Shown piece after piece: positions 33,026 through 41,916 of a stretch of 64,000 nt of DNA (position 1 is the stretch's first letter; each line of letters starts with the position of its first letter). The notes beneath the pieces are model-generated. The model was not told the DNA's origin. It was given only the letters and a program-made list of their open reading frames with translations, and made no database searches. Made by a program: the position numbers and the translations under genes. Source of the stretch: SYFY01 sp043719475 (GTDB lineage Bacteria > Pseudomonadota > Gammaproteobacteria > Pseudomonadales > Azotimanducaceae); the NCBI GenBank assembly GCA_043719475.1, contig JAYSTS010000179.1, positions 1 to 64,000 of the forward strand, read 5' to 3'.

Positions 33026-34666
33026 CTAGTTGGCCTCGGCCAGCAGGGCATCGGCGTACTGTCTGGTCTTTTCCGATACTTCGGCGCCAGCCAGCATTCG
33101 GGCGATCTCCTCCCTGCGCGCCGGGCGATCGAGTCTCAGAATGGTGGTGTCCTCACTATCTGTCTTGCGAACACACAGGTGGTGTTCGCCGAGTGCAGCA
33201 ACCTGCGGGGCGTGGGTGACACAGATGACCTGGGTGTGTGCACCGAGGCGTCGCAGCAGCCGGCCGATGGTATCGGCGAGATTGCCGCCGACCCCGACAT
33301 CCGCTTCATCCAGCACCAGGCAAGGCAGTGCACTGCGCTCCGCAGCCGTCACCGCAATGGCGAGGTTGATCCGTGCGAGTTCACCGCCGCTGGCAATGCG
33401 ACCAAGGGGCCCCGGCGGATATTTCGGATTCGTGGTTACCAGCAGTTCGACCCCGTCAATGCCGGTTTCGTTTTCAGCATCACTGAATTCGACCCCCAGC
33501 TTTGCCTTGGCCAGGCCGAGTTCGGCGAGTATTCGTGATACTTCTTTTGCGAATTCTTTTGCCGCCTTCTTTCTCTTGTTCGAAAGCGCCTGCGCGCTGC
33601 CTGTGAAGGCTGACCCCAGGATGCGTGCCTTGGCTTCGGTGGCTTCCAGCGCCTGGGTGTCGGCGTTGATGCTGGCCAGCTCATCCGCAAGAGATTGCAC
33701 TCGGGCGGGCAGTTCTCGTGGTGTGATCTTGTGTTTGCGAGCCAGACCATGCAGGACTTCGATTGACTCTGACAACACCGAAAGCCGCTCCGGGTCTGGT
33801 TCCAGTGCATCGGCGTAGTGACGAAGGTGTCGGCTGGCGTCCGCAAGCAAAGCTCCGGCATCACCGAGGGCAGAACGTGCGGCATCGAGCGCTGGGTGAC
33901 TGTCGACCAAGGCGCCAAGTGTCGACATGAGCCGGCCAGGGGCATCAAGTTCAGCGAGGGTATTGTCGGCAGCCAGAACTGTTTCGAGCAGATGATCTAC
34001 CTGGGCCAGGCGGCGATGGTCGTTGAACAGCTGATCGACTTCCTGAAGGTCGATACCAAGGCCGTCCAGTTCCTGTAGCTGATAGGTCAGCAGTTCAATG
34101 CGATCTGCCTGCCGGCTCGCACCGACACGAAGGGCTTCTGCCTCGCGGCGAATACGCTGCCAACTTCGCCAGATCTCGGTGACTTGATCCCGATCGGTGC
34201 CGGCGAGTGCAAAGTCGTCGAGTAGCGCCAGTTGCACGTCCCGACGACCTAGTCGCACGTTCTCGTGTTGCCCGTGGACGTCAACGAGGCTTTCACCAAG
34301 CTCCCGCAATACCTGCAAAGTGACCGGGATACCGTTCACGAACGCTTTCGAACGGCCGTCGGCTGACATGGTGCGCCTTAGCAGGCAGGTGCTTGGACCA
34401 TCCAGATCGACAAGTTCCAGGGCGGTCAGACGATTCCTGATCCGTGGTGTCAGGGAGATATCGAATTCGGCGCTCACATCCAGACGTGCAGCCCCTGGAC
34501 GCAGCAGGTCGCTGGCGGCTCGCTCGCCGAGCACCAGAGAAAGTGCGGCCAGAAGTATGGACTTGCCGGCACCGGACTCGCCCGTAATCACGGTTAAACC
34601 CGCTGAAAATGAGACTTCGAGTCGCTCCACGAGCGCGAGGTCTTGCACTGTCAGGTGCTTCAGCAT
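33026..34666 (-). CDS. recN: DNA repair protein RecN
   Basis: 546 residues from MLKHLTVQDLALVERLEVSF at 34666 (the frame is open upstream but without homology). SMC-like ATPase: Walker A ITGESGAGKSILLAAL (about residues 29-44), two long helical arms, then the signature GRIASGGELARINLAI (about 444-459) and Walker B LVLDEADVGVGG (about 474-485). It helps double-strand break repair and holds sister chromosomes together. It is divergent from hrcA; I did not find a clear LexA box in the 87-bp gap. Confidence 0.94.
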   Translation of the reverse strand: MLKHLTVQDLALVERLEVSFSAGLTVITGESGAGKSILLAALSLVLGERAASDLLRPGAARLDVSAEFDISLTPRIRNRLTALELVDLDGPSTCLLRRTMSADGRSKAFVNGIPVTLQVLRELGESLVDVHGQHENVRLGRRDVQLALLDDFALAGTDRDQVTEIWRSWQRIRREAEALRVGASRQADRIELLTYQLQELDGLGIDLQEVDQLFNDHRRLAQVDHLLETVLAADNTLAELDAPGRLMSTLGALVDSHPALDAARSALGDAGALLADASRHLRHYADALEPDPERLSVLSESIEVLHGLARKHKITPRELPARVQSLADELASINADTQALEATEAKARILGSAFTGSAQALSNKRKKAAKEFAKEVSRILAELGLAKAKLGVEFSDAENETGIDGVELLVTTNPKYPPGPLGRIASGGELARINLAIAVTAAERSALPCLVLDEADVGVGGNLADTIGRLLRRLGAHTQVICVTHAPQVAALGEHHLCVRKTDSEDTTILRLDRPARREEIARMLAGAEVSEKTRQYADALLAEAN

Positions 34667-34753
34667 AAAAAGTAGCGTCCTCGTCTGAAGGGGAGCGAAT
34701 CGATCATGATCAATTGTTCCACTAGAGTTTGACCGAAGTTCTGTTGTAAACCC

Positions 34754-35815
34754 ATGCCCAGACCCATTGTCCGCAATTCGTTTGAGACCGCGCTGGATTC
34801 GCGGGCGCAACAATTGCTGAAGCTTGTGGTGGAACACTACCTGATTGATGGTCGGCCGATTGCTTCGAAAGCGCTGGCGGAACTTCCGGCGATCGGGGTC
34901 AGCTCGGCAACAGTGCGCAACATCATGGCCGAACTTGAACAGCTTGGTCTGGTGCGATCGCCGCATACCTCGGCTGGTAAGGTGCCCACCGTCCAGGGAT
35001 TACGTCTCTTCGTCGACACGATGCTGTCTGTCCAGCCACTCGACCTGCAGAGCCTTCGACAGGTCGAACAACAACTCGATCCTGATCTGTCACCCAAGGA
35101 GCTGGTTTCCAACGCGAGTGAGCTGCTCTCGAAGCTGACTCAGATGACCTGCGTAGTCACCACCCCGAAACGCAACGGGATTGCACTCAAGCATGTCGAG
35201 TTCGTAAAACTCACCGATACCCGTGTTCTGGTTGTGTTGGTGATGCAGGATCGCGAAATCCAGAATCGCGTGATACATACCGAACGGGTGCATAGCGACA
35301 TCGAGTTGGCGACCGCAGCCAACTTCCTTAATCGAGAGTTTGTAGGGCGTCCGCTGGAAGAAATCCGCACTGAACTTCTGAAGTCCATGCGGCAGGACCG
35401 AGACCGCATGAACTCGCTGATGGAAACCGCGCTGGATGTGGCATCACGAGCTTTCGTGGTGCCGGCTGAAAATCCCGGTCGAGATCTGGTCGTAGCGGGC
35501 GAAACTCGCCTGGTCGATGTCTCTGGTGATCTGGGCACGGCACGCGCGCTGTTCGAGGCATTTTCCCACAAGGGTGTCATCCTCCATCTGCTCGATCGCT
35601 GCCTGCAGAGCGATGGCATTCAGCTCTTCATTGGCCATGAAACTGGCTATGCGCAGCTTGACGAGGTGTCTCTGGTCACGTCCACGTACGAAGTCAATGG
35701 CATGGTGGCCGGGGTGCTTGGCGTCATTGGACCGACTCGAATGGCCTACAAGGACGTGATTCCGGTTGTGGACGTCACGGCCCGACTGCTCGGTGCAGCG
35801 CTTCGTTATGGCTGA
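34754..35815 (+). CDS. hrcA: Heat-inducible transcription repressor HrcA
   Basis: 353 residues. N-terminal winged-helix domain (AQQLLKLVVEHYLIDGRPIAS, GVSSATVRNIMAELEQLGLV, SPHTSAGKVPT, about residues 18-80), then the GAF-like and insertion domains, ending with SLVTSTYEVNGMVAGVLGVI and GPTRMAYKDVIPVVD. HrcA represses chaperone genes by binding CIRCE operators (TTAGCACTC-N9-GAGTGCTAA). I found no CIRCE element upstream of hrcA, grpE, dnaK or dnaJ here, so its target, often groESL, probably lies elsewhere. Confidence 0.95.
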   Translation: MPRPIVRNSFETALDSRAQQLLKLVVEHYLIDGRPIASKALAELPAIGVSSATVRNIMAELEQLGLVRSPHTSAGKVPTVQGLRLFVDTMLSVQPLDLQSLRQVEQQLDPDLSPKELVSNASELLSKLTQMTCVVTTPKRNGIALKHVEFVKLTDTRVLVVLVMQDREIQNRVIHTERVHSDIELATAANFLNREFVGRPLEEIRTELLKSMRQDRDRMNSLMETALDVASRAFVVPAENPGRDLVVAGETRLVDVSGDLGTARALFEAFSHKGVILHLLDRCLQSDGIQLFIGHETGYAQLDEVSLVTSTYEVNGMVAGVLGVIGPTRMAYKDVIPVVDVTARLLGAALRYG

Positions 35816-35844
35816 TACCGGTCGTCTTTCTTTCGACGCAAGGG

Positions 35845-35873
35845 GTTGAATCGCCTGACTTCAGCCCCCATGG
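35845..35873 (+). promoter_or_regulatory. Sigma-32-like promoter upstream of grpE
   Basis: -35-like GTTGAAT (35845-35851) and -10-like CCCCATGG (35866-35873), 14 bp apart, close to the heat-shock consensus CTTGAAA-N13/15-CCCCATNT. It lies 31 bp before the grpE ATG. A second CTTGAAA at 35883-35889 has no matching -10. Confidence 0.6.
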
Positions 35874-35904
35874 TGCCCGAATCTTGAAATTTGATGGCAC
35901 ATGC

Positions 35905-36492
35905 ATGTCGGAACAACCCGGAGATATCAATCAGGACCAGGCACCGGATGCGCTCCCTGATGGGGGCCAGTCTGATGTCCCAGAGACCGAAGGGTCAGGG
36001 GCGGAAGGGTCAGAGGCGGAAGGGTCAGGTGACCCTGCACTCACAGCGGCCCAAGCACAGATCGCTGCGCTCAAAGATCAGCTGCTGCGTGCGCAGGCTG
36101 AAATGGACAACCTGCGCCGACGCAATCAACGAGATGTCGAAAACGCACACAAATATGGCGTAGAGCGATTATTGGGTGAGATGCCCGCGCTTCTTGACAG
36201 CTTTGAGAAGGGGATGGAGTCTGCCAGTGCGCTGGAGGGCGAGACTGCTGTGGCGGTCGCTGAGGGACTGACCCTCTGCCACAAACTTTTCCTGGCGGCG
36301 CTTGCGCGCTATGGCGTCACACCAGTCGACCCGCGAGGCGAACCCTTCAATCCAAAGTGGCATGAAGCAATTGCGATGGTCGCCAATCCTGACATGGAGC
36401 CGAATTCCGTCATGGATGTGCTGCAGACAGGCTATCTGCTGCATGACCGGGTGTTGCGCGCTGCCAAAGTCGTGGTTACCAAAGCGCCATGA
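35905..36492 (+). CDS. grpE: Nucleotide exchange factor GrpE
   Basis: 195 residues from MSEQPGD at 35905 (an in-frame TTG at 35884 is the alternative). An acidic, Gly/Ser/Glu-rich N-terminal tail with three repeated EGS units is followed by the long dimer helix (AQIAALKDQLLRAQAEMDN, LRRRNQRDVENAHKYG) and the C-terminal beta domain (GEPFNPKWHEAI, LQTGYLLHDRVLRAAKVVV). It releases ADP from DnaK. It is 100 bp ahead of dnaK. Confidence 0.95.
   Translation: MSEQPGDINQDQAPDALPDGGQSDVPETEGSGAEGSEAEGSGDPALTAAQAQIAALKDQLLRAQAEMDNLRRRNQRDVENAHKYGVERLLGEMPALLDSFEKGMESASALEGETAVAVAEGLTLCHKLFLAALARYGVTPVDPRGEPFNPKWHEAIAMVANPDMEPNSVMDVLQTGYLLHDRVLRAAKVVVTKAP
35989..36033 (+). repeat. 15-bp tandem repeat inside grpE
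   Basis: Three units of 15 bp (35989, 36004, 36019) starting GAAGGGTCAG, coding for repeated EGS-x-x in the disordered N-terminal tail of GrpE. The frame is kept. Confidence 0.85.
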
Positions 36493-36519
36493 GATAAATC
36501 ACGGATTTGAGCCAAGCCG

Positions 36520-36547
36520 CTTGAAGCCTTGTCGAACGGCCACATAT
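36520..36547 (+). promoter_or_regulatory. Sigma-32-like promoter upstream of dnaK
   Basis: -35-like CTTGAAG (36520-36526) and -10-like CCACATAT (36540-36547) spaced by 13 bp, near the heat-shock consensus, 45 bp before the dnaK ATG. GGAGAA at 36581-36586 is the ribosome binding site. Confidence 0.6.
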
Positions 36548-36592
36548 ATCCCCTATAGATAATCGCGCCCTGAGCGCAGCTGGAGAATTGAG

Positions 36593-38530
36593 ATGGGAAA
36601 GATCATCGGCATTGACCTCGGCACGACCAATTCGTGTGTGGCCGTCATGGACGGCGGTGAAGCCAAGGTCATCGAAAACTCGGAAGGCGATCGCACGACG
36701 CCCTCGATCATTGCCTATGCCGATGATGGTGAAATCCTCGTCGGCCAAAGTGCCAAGCGCCAGGCCGTCACTAATCCGAAAAACACGCTGTTTGCCGTTA
36801 AGCGGCTAATCGGGCGCCGTTTTGCGGATGATGTGGTCCAGAAGGACATCAAGATGGTGCCGTACCGGATCACTGCGGCGGACAACGGGGACGCGTGGAT
36901 TGAGGTCAATGGCAAGCGCTTGGCACCCCCGCAGGTGTCAGCTGAAGTCCTGAAAAAGATGAAGAAGACCGCAGAAGACTACCTCGGCGAACCCGTTACC
37001 GAGGCGGTGATCACTGTACCTGCGTATTTCAATGACTCCCAGCGGCAGGCAACGAAAGATGCGGGCCGCATTGCGGGTCTGGAGGTAAAGCGGATCATCA
37101 ACGAGCCTACCGCGGCGGCGCTCGCTTATGGGCTCGACAAAAAACGCGGTGATGCAAAGATCGTGGTGTATGACCTTGGTGGTGGCACATTCGATATTTC
37201 GGTCATCGAAATTGCCGAGATTGATGGTGAGCATCAGTTTGAAGTGCTGTCGACGAACGGCGACACTTTTCTCGGTGGCGAAGATTTTGATCTGCGTGTC
37301 ATCGACTATCTTGCCGACGAATTCAAGAAGACCAATGGCGTGGATCTGCACAACGATCCGCTGGCGTTGCAGCGTTTGAAAGAAGCTGCGGAGAAGGCAA
37401 AGATCGAATTGTCGAGCAGCCAGCAGACCGAGATCAATCTGCCCTACATCACCGCTGATCAGACCGGGCCGAAGCACCTGGTGCTGAAGCTGACCCGTGC
37501 CAAGCTCGAGTCGCTCGTTGAGGAACTTGTTAATCGCACGATGGAACCGTGTCGCATTGCGTTAAGTGATGCCGGTATGAAGAACTCCGATATTGATGAT
37601 GTGATTCTGGTTGGCGGGCAGACACGCATGCCGCTCGTTCAGGCCAAGGTCAAGGAGTTCTTTGGTCAGGAGCCACGCCGTGATGTGAATCCGGATGAAG
37701 CGGTTGCGGTGGGCGCCGCGATTCAGGCATCGGTGCTGGCTGGCGAACGCAGTGACGTGTTGCTGCTGGACGTGACACCGCTGTCCCTGGGCATTGAGAC
37801 GCTGGGTGGTGTCATGAGTGTGCTGATTGAAAAGAACACCACCATTCCAACCAAGAAAGGGCAGACATTTTCAACAGCGGATGACAATCAGACCGCCGTG
37901 ACAATCCATGTGCTGCAAGGCGAGCGGAAACAGGCGACTGCCAACAAGTCGCTGGGCCGATTTGATCTGGCTGACATTCCACCGGCGCCAAGAGGTATGC
38001 CGCAGGTTGAAGTCAGTTTCGATATTGACGCCAACGGCATCTTGAATGTGTCGGCAAAAGACAAGGCCACCGGGAAAGAGCAGTCGATTGTCATCAAGGC
38101 GTCGAGCGGTTTGTCAGACGACGAGATTCAGAAGATGGTGCGTGACGCTGAGGCTCATTCAGCTGAAGACGCCAAGTTCGAAGAAATGGTCCAGCTACGC
38201 AATCAGGCAGATGCGCTGGTGCACAGCGCGCGCAAGGCAGTTGCGGATGCGGGTGACAAGGCAACGCAGCAAGAGAAGGACGCCATTGAAACGGCCGCGA
38301 AAGATGTCGAAGCTGCCCTCAAGACTGAGGACAAAGCCAATATCGAAGCAAAAATACAGGCGCTTTCTGCTGCCTCCGCTACACTCGCGCAGAAGATGTA
38401 CGAGTCGCAGAGCGCTGGCGAGGGAATGGGTAGTGCTGGTGGAAGCGCAGGTGCAGGTGGTAGTGGTCCTGGGCCGGATGGTGATGCACTCGATGCCGAG
38501 TTCGAAGAGGTCAAGGACAAGGACAAGTAG
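36593..38530 (+). CDS. dnaK: Chaperone DnaK (Hsp70)
   Basis: 645 residues. ATPase domain with IGIDLGTTNSCVAVMDGG (residues 4-21), VYDLGGGTFDISVIEI (about 193-208) and VILVGGQTRMPLVQ (about 337-350); linker DVLLLDVTPLSLGIETLGG (about 387-405); substrate-binding domain and helical lid; a Gly/Ser-rich stretch and the C-terminal acidic EFEEVKDKDK used for co-chaperone contacts. It folds and protects proteins with DnaJ and GrpE. Confidence 0.98.
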   Translation: MGKIIGIDLGTTNSCVAVMDGGEAKVIENSEGDRTTPSIIAYADDGEILVGQSAKRQAVTNPKNTLFAVKRLIGRRFADDVVQKDIKMVPYRITAADNGDAWIEVNGKRLAPPQVSAEVLKKMKKTAEDYLGEPVTEAVITVPAYFNDSQRQATKDAGRIAGLEVKRIINEPTAAALAYGLDKKRGDAKIVVYDLGGGTFDISVIEIAEIDGEHQFEVLSTNGDTFLGGEDFDLRVIDYLADEFKKTNGVDLHNDPLALQRLKEAAEKAKIELSSSQQTEINLPYITADQTGPKHLVLKLTRAKLESLVEELVNRTMEPCRIALSDAGMKNSDIDDVILVGGQTRMPLVQAKVKEFFGQEPRRDVNPDEAVAVGAAIQASVLAGERSDVLLLDVTPLSLGIETLGGVMSVLIEKNTTIPTKKGQTFSTADDNQTAVTIHVLQGERKQATANKSLGRFDLADIPPAPRGMPQVEVSFDIDANGILNVSAKDKATGKEQSIVIKASSGLSDDEIQKMVRDAEAHSAEDAKFEEMVQLRNQADALVHSARKAVADAGDKATQQEKDAIETAAKDVEAALKTEDKANIEAKIQALSAASATLAQKMYESQSAGEGMGSAGGSAGAGGSGPGPDGDALDAEFEEVKDKDK

Positions 38531-38591
38531 CGCCGAGGAATAGTCAACAAAGCCAGACAATGTCGTAGCGACAGTCTGGAGCAAGAGCGAG

Positions 38592-38626
38592 CCGCGGCGT
38601 CGATTCAGGCGACACCGCGGTTTTTT
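38592..38626 (+). terminator. Intrinsic terminator after dnaK
   Basis: Stem CCGCGGCGTCG / CGACACCGCGG (one mismatch, 7-base loop) followed by six T at 38621-38626. It lies 26 bp before the dnaJ start, so dnaJ expression from the dnaK promoter would be partly reduced. Confidence 0.8.
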
Positions 38627-38651
38627 CATTACGGAGCTGATTGGCAGGAAC

Positions 38652-39779
38652 ATGGCGAAGCGCGATTACTACGAAGTGTTGGGCGTAAGCCGGGATGCGG
38701 ATGCCGATACCATTAAGAAGGCGTATCGGCGTCTTGCCATGAAGTATCACCCGGACCGTAACTCGGACGATCCTGAGTCAGAAGACAAATTCAAGGAAGC
38801 AACTGAAGCCTACGAAATCCTCATGGACGACGAAAGGCGGCCCGCCTACGACCGTTATGGGCATGCCGGCGTCGAGCAGAATGCGGGTGGTGGCGGACGT
38901 GGGTTCGAGGGTTCGTTCAGCGACGTATTTGGTGATGTCTTCGGTGACATCTTCGGTGGAGGCGGCCGAAGCCGGGGCGGTCCTGCGCGAGGTGCTGACC
39001 TGCGTTACTCGCTGGAGCTGGACCTTGAGCAGGCAGTTCGCGGCGACAAGATCGAAATTCGCGTGCCGATTCTTGCCACGTGCGAAGACTGTAAGGGCAG
39101 TGGCGCTAAAGCTGGAAGTCAACCAACGACCTGTACCGATTGTGGTGGTGCGGGACAGGTTCGAGTCTCACAAGGGTTCTTTTCGCTGCAACAGACCTGT
39201 CCTCGTTGTCGTGGCCAAGGGCGCATCGTCAAGGATCCGTGCCGTAGTTGCAGTGGCGCCGGGCGTGTCGAGAAGCGGAAAACACTATCCGTTCGAATTC
39301 CACCGGGAGTCGATACAGGGGATCGCATCCGGTTGACCGGTGAAGGCGAAGCCGGGCCCGGCGGTGGTCCGGCGGGTGATCTCTATGTTCAGGTGGAGGT
39401 ACGACCGCACACGATTTTTGCGCGTGATGGCCGTGACCTGCATTGTGATGTACCCATTTCTTTTGCCGATGCTGCGTTGGGTGGCGAATTGGAAGTACCG
39501 ACGCTGGATGGTCGCGTGAAATTGAAAGTGCCCGCTGGCACTCAGACGGCAAAACTGTTCCGACTTCGGGGGAAGGGAGTTGTCCCGGTACGAGGCGGCG
39601 GTCCAGGAGATTTGCTGTGTCGGGTGGTCGTGGAAACACCAGTGAATCTCACACCAAGGCAGACTGAACTGTTGGAAGAATTCAAGACGACCATGAAGCA
39701 GGGTGGTGAAAAGCACTCGCCGAAAGAAACTTCCTGGTTCAAAGGCGTAAAGGACTTTTTCGACGGCCTGACTTCCTGA
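38652..39779 (+). CDS. dnaJ: Co-chaperone DnaJ
   Basis: 375 residues. J domain with MKYHPDRN (HPD at about residues 33-35), a G/F-rich linker (about 76-115, GGGGRGFEG, FGDIFGGGGRSRGG), four CxxCxGxG-type zinc repeats (CEDCKGSGAK, CTDCGGAGQ, CPRCRGQGR, CRSCSGAGR, about 140-215) and the C-terminal client-binding domains. It delivers clients to DnaK and stimulates its ATPase. Confidence 0.98.
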   Translation: MAKRDYYEVLGVSRDADADTIKKAYRRLAMKYHPDRNSDDPESEDKFKEATEAYEILMDDERRPAYDRYGHAGVEQNAGGGGRGFEGSFSDVFGDVFGDIFGGGGRSRGGPARGADLRYSLELDLEQAVRGDKIEIRVPILATCEDCKGSGAKAGSQPTTCTDCGGAGQVRVSQGFFSLQQTCPRCRGQGRIVKDPCRSCSGAGRVEKRKTLSVRIPPGVDTGDRIRLTGEGEAGPGGGPAGDLYVQVEVRPHTIFARDGRDLHCDVPISFADAALGGELEVPTLDGRVKLKVPAGTQTAKLFRLRGKGVVPVRGGGPGDLLCRVVVETPVNLTPRQTELLEEFKTTMKQGGEKHSPKETSWFKGVKDFFDGLTS

Positions 39780-39812
39780 TAGCGTGCAGGCTTTCGGAAA
39801 CGGATCACTTTC

Positions 39813-40613
39813 ATGCTGAAAATTGCGGTCACCGGGGCCGTTGGCCGAATGGGTCGGACGCTCGTCGAGGCCATCAGTGCCGCAGAGGATCTACAACTTG
39901 GCGCAGCTCTGGAGCGAGTTGATTGCCCACTGCTGGGCGCCGATGCGGGTGAAGTTGCAGCGGTTGGCCGGCTCGGTGTTCCCGTTGTAGCAGACATGGA
40001 GTCGGTGCTCAGCCAGTTCGACATTTTGATCGACTTCAGTGTGCCAGCAGCAACCCTCGAGAAGCTGGAAACCTGTGCAGCGGCAGGTAAGGCGCTCGTG
40101 ATTGGTACCACAGGCTTCGATGCGGCTGGGCTCGCCCGCATCAGGCAGGCCGCAGAACGTATTCCGATATTGATGACCCCTAACATGAGCGTAGGCGTCA
40201 ATCTCGTCTTCAAGTTGATTGAGATGGCGGCCAAGGCCTTGGGTGACACGGCTGATATCGAGATCATCGAAACCCATCATCGAAACAAGATCGATGCACC
40301 CTCAGGTACGGCTGTTCGCATGGGCGAAATTCTTGCGAGCGCCACCGGGCGGGACCTTGCTGATGTTGCGGTTTATGGTCGGCAAGGGATAACCGGGGTT
40401 CGAGATCGAGCGACGATCGGCTTCGGGACCATCAGAGGTGGCGATATCGTCGGCGACCACACGGTGCTTTTTGCGGCGGCTGGAGAACGTATCGAAATCA
40501 CCCATCGGGCACACACTCGAAGTAATTTTGCAGAAGGCGCATTGCGAGCTGCCCGCTATCTGGCTGCAGCAAAACCAGGCGTCTATTCGATGCAGGATGT
40601 CCTGGGGTTGTAA
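39813..40613 (+). CDS. dapB: 4-hydroxy-tetrahydrodipicolinate reductase
   Basis: 266 residues. N-terminal NAD(P)H-binding VTGAVGRMGRTLVEAI (about residues 6-21), FDILIDFSVPAATL (about 69-82), the active-site block EIIETHHRNKIDAPSGTA (about 150-167), and C-terminal HRAHTRSNFAEGALRAARYL. It reduces the product of DapA in lysine and meso-diaminopimelate (peptidoglycan) synthesis. It follows dnaJ by 33 bp, as in Pseudomonas. Confidence 0.97.
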   Translation: MLKIAVTGAVGRMGRTLVEAISAAEDLQLGAALERVDCPLLGADAGEVAAVGRLGVPVVADMESVLSQFDILIDFSVPAATLEKLETCAAAGKALVIGTTGFDAAGLARIRQAAERIPILMTPNMSVGVNLVFKLIEMAAKALGDTADIEIIETHHRNKIDAPSGTAVRMGEILASATGRDLADVAVYGRQGITGVRDRATIGFGTIRGGDIVGDHTVLFAAAGERIEITHRAHTRSNFAEGALRAARYLAAAKPGVYSMQDVLGL

Positions 40614-40782
40614 CTTTTTTGACCCTTTCGGACATCGGGGGTTAAAAAAGACCACGTCAGCCGCTAGACTACGCGACCCAGCAATAGGCCAGATTGAACC
40701 GACAGGTCCAGTCACTTGGCATTAAATTCAAGTGGGCACCGCTTCGTTACTTCGACCCACACCGCACCGTTGGGGAAAACAG

Positions 40783-41916
40783 TTGATACCGGCGTTACTA
40801 GCGCTCGCAGATGGCACCGTGTTCCGAGGCCAGGCCATGGGCCAGCACGGAAAAACCGTTGGTGAAGTAGTTTTCAATACCGCGATGACCGGTTATCAGG
40901 AAATCCTCACGGATCCTTCCTATGCCGAGCAGATCATCACGTTGACCTATCCCCAGATCGGCAATACCGGAATCAATCCGGAAGATCATGAATCTGACCG
41001 GGTTTGGGCGCGAGGATTGATCATTCGTCAGCTGCCTCGCCGCGTCAGTAATTGGCGGGCAACCGAATCTCTCCCGGATTTTCTGATTCGGCAGAACGTG
41101 GTTGCCATCGCTGAAGTAGATACCCGTCGGTTGACGCGACATATCCGGGAACATGGCGTGCAGGCAGGCTGTATTCTGGCGGGTGTCGACGCGAGTCGTC
41201 GCGCTGACGAAGCGATCGCCGCAGCGTGTGCCTTTCCCGGTTTGGCAGGCATGGATCTGGCCAAGGTCGTCACCGGAGTTCGCCGCGAGTGGAGGGAAAC
41301 CGACTGGCAGCTTGGCCGAGGTTACGGAGAGCTCCTTGAACCAAAATTCAAGGTTGTCGCGTACGACTTTGGCGTAAAGCGCAACATTCTTCGATTGCTG
41401 GCGGAACGTGGGTGCGCACTGACGGTGGTCCCTGCGCAGACTTCTGCGGAAGAAGTCCTCGCACTCAAACCCGATGGCGTGTTTCTTTCGAATGGTCCCG
41501 GTGACCCTGATCCATGTGACTACGCGATCACGGCGATTCGCAGGTTGCTGGAAGAGGATCTGCCGATCTTCGGAATTTGCCTTGGTCATCAACTGCTCGC
41601 ACTTGCCAGCGGGGCTCGTACGGTGAAGATGGCGTTCGGGCACCACGGCGCCAATCACCCGGTGCAGGACCTCGAAAGTCGTGCGGTGCTGATCACCAGC
41701 CAGAATCATGGATTCGCGGTGGATGCTGAATCGCTGCCGAACTGTCTGAAAGCGACGCACGTTTCACTGTTCGATGGCAGCCTGCAGGGCATAACGAGGA
41801 CCGATCGACCGGCTTTCAGTTTTCAGGGACATCCTGAAGCTAGCCCCGGTCCCCAGGACTGCCAGTATCTCTTCGATAAATTTGTTGCCTCGATGCAGGA
41901 GCGCCGTCGTGCCTAA
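40783..41916 (+). CDS. carA: Carbamoyl-phosphate synthase small (glutaminase) subunit
   Basis: 377 residues from the TTG at 40783, chosen because MIPALLALADGTVFRGQAMG aligns with the usual CarA N-terminus and GGGGA lies 6 bp upstream; a GTG at 40732 would add 17 residues without homology. Class I glutamine amidotransferase domain: FLSNGPGDPDPCDYA (about 229-243), nucleophile Cys in IFGICLGHQLLALA (about 263-276), and FQGHPEASPGP with the catalytic His and Glu. It feeds ammonia to CarB. The 169-bp gap after dapB contains an A/T-flanked imperfect inverted repeat (40612-40650) lacking a 3' T run. Confidence 0.96.
   Translation: MIPALLALADGTVFRGQAMGQHGKTVGEVVFNTAMTGYQEILTDPSYAEQIITLTYPQIGNTGINPEDHESDRVWARGLIIRQLPRRVSNWRATESLPDFLIRQNVVAIAEVDTRRLTRHIREHGVQAGCILAGVDASRRADEAIAAACAFPGLAGMDLAKVVTGVRREWRETDWQLGRGYGELLEPKFKVVAYDFGVKRNILRLLAERGCALTVVPAQTSAEEVLALKPDGVFLSNGPGDPDPCDYAITAIRRLLEEDLPIFGICLGHQLLALASGARTVKMAFGHHGANHPVQDLESRAVLITSQNHGFAVDAESLPNCLKATHVSLFDGSLQGITRTDRPAFSFQGHPEASPGPQDCQYLFDKFVASMQERRRA

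Noticed and set aside
34667..34966. 100-residue N-terminal extension of RecN
   Set aside because: It runs across the divergent hrcA start region and lacks similarity; MLKHLTVQDLALVERL is the normal RecN start.
40612..40650. Intrinsic terminator after dapB
   Set aside because: The inverted repeat has T on the 5' side and A on the 3' side of the plus strand, and the same on the minus strand, so neither direction ends with the needed U run after the stem.
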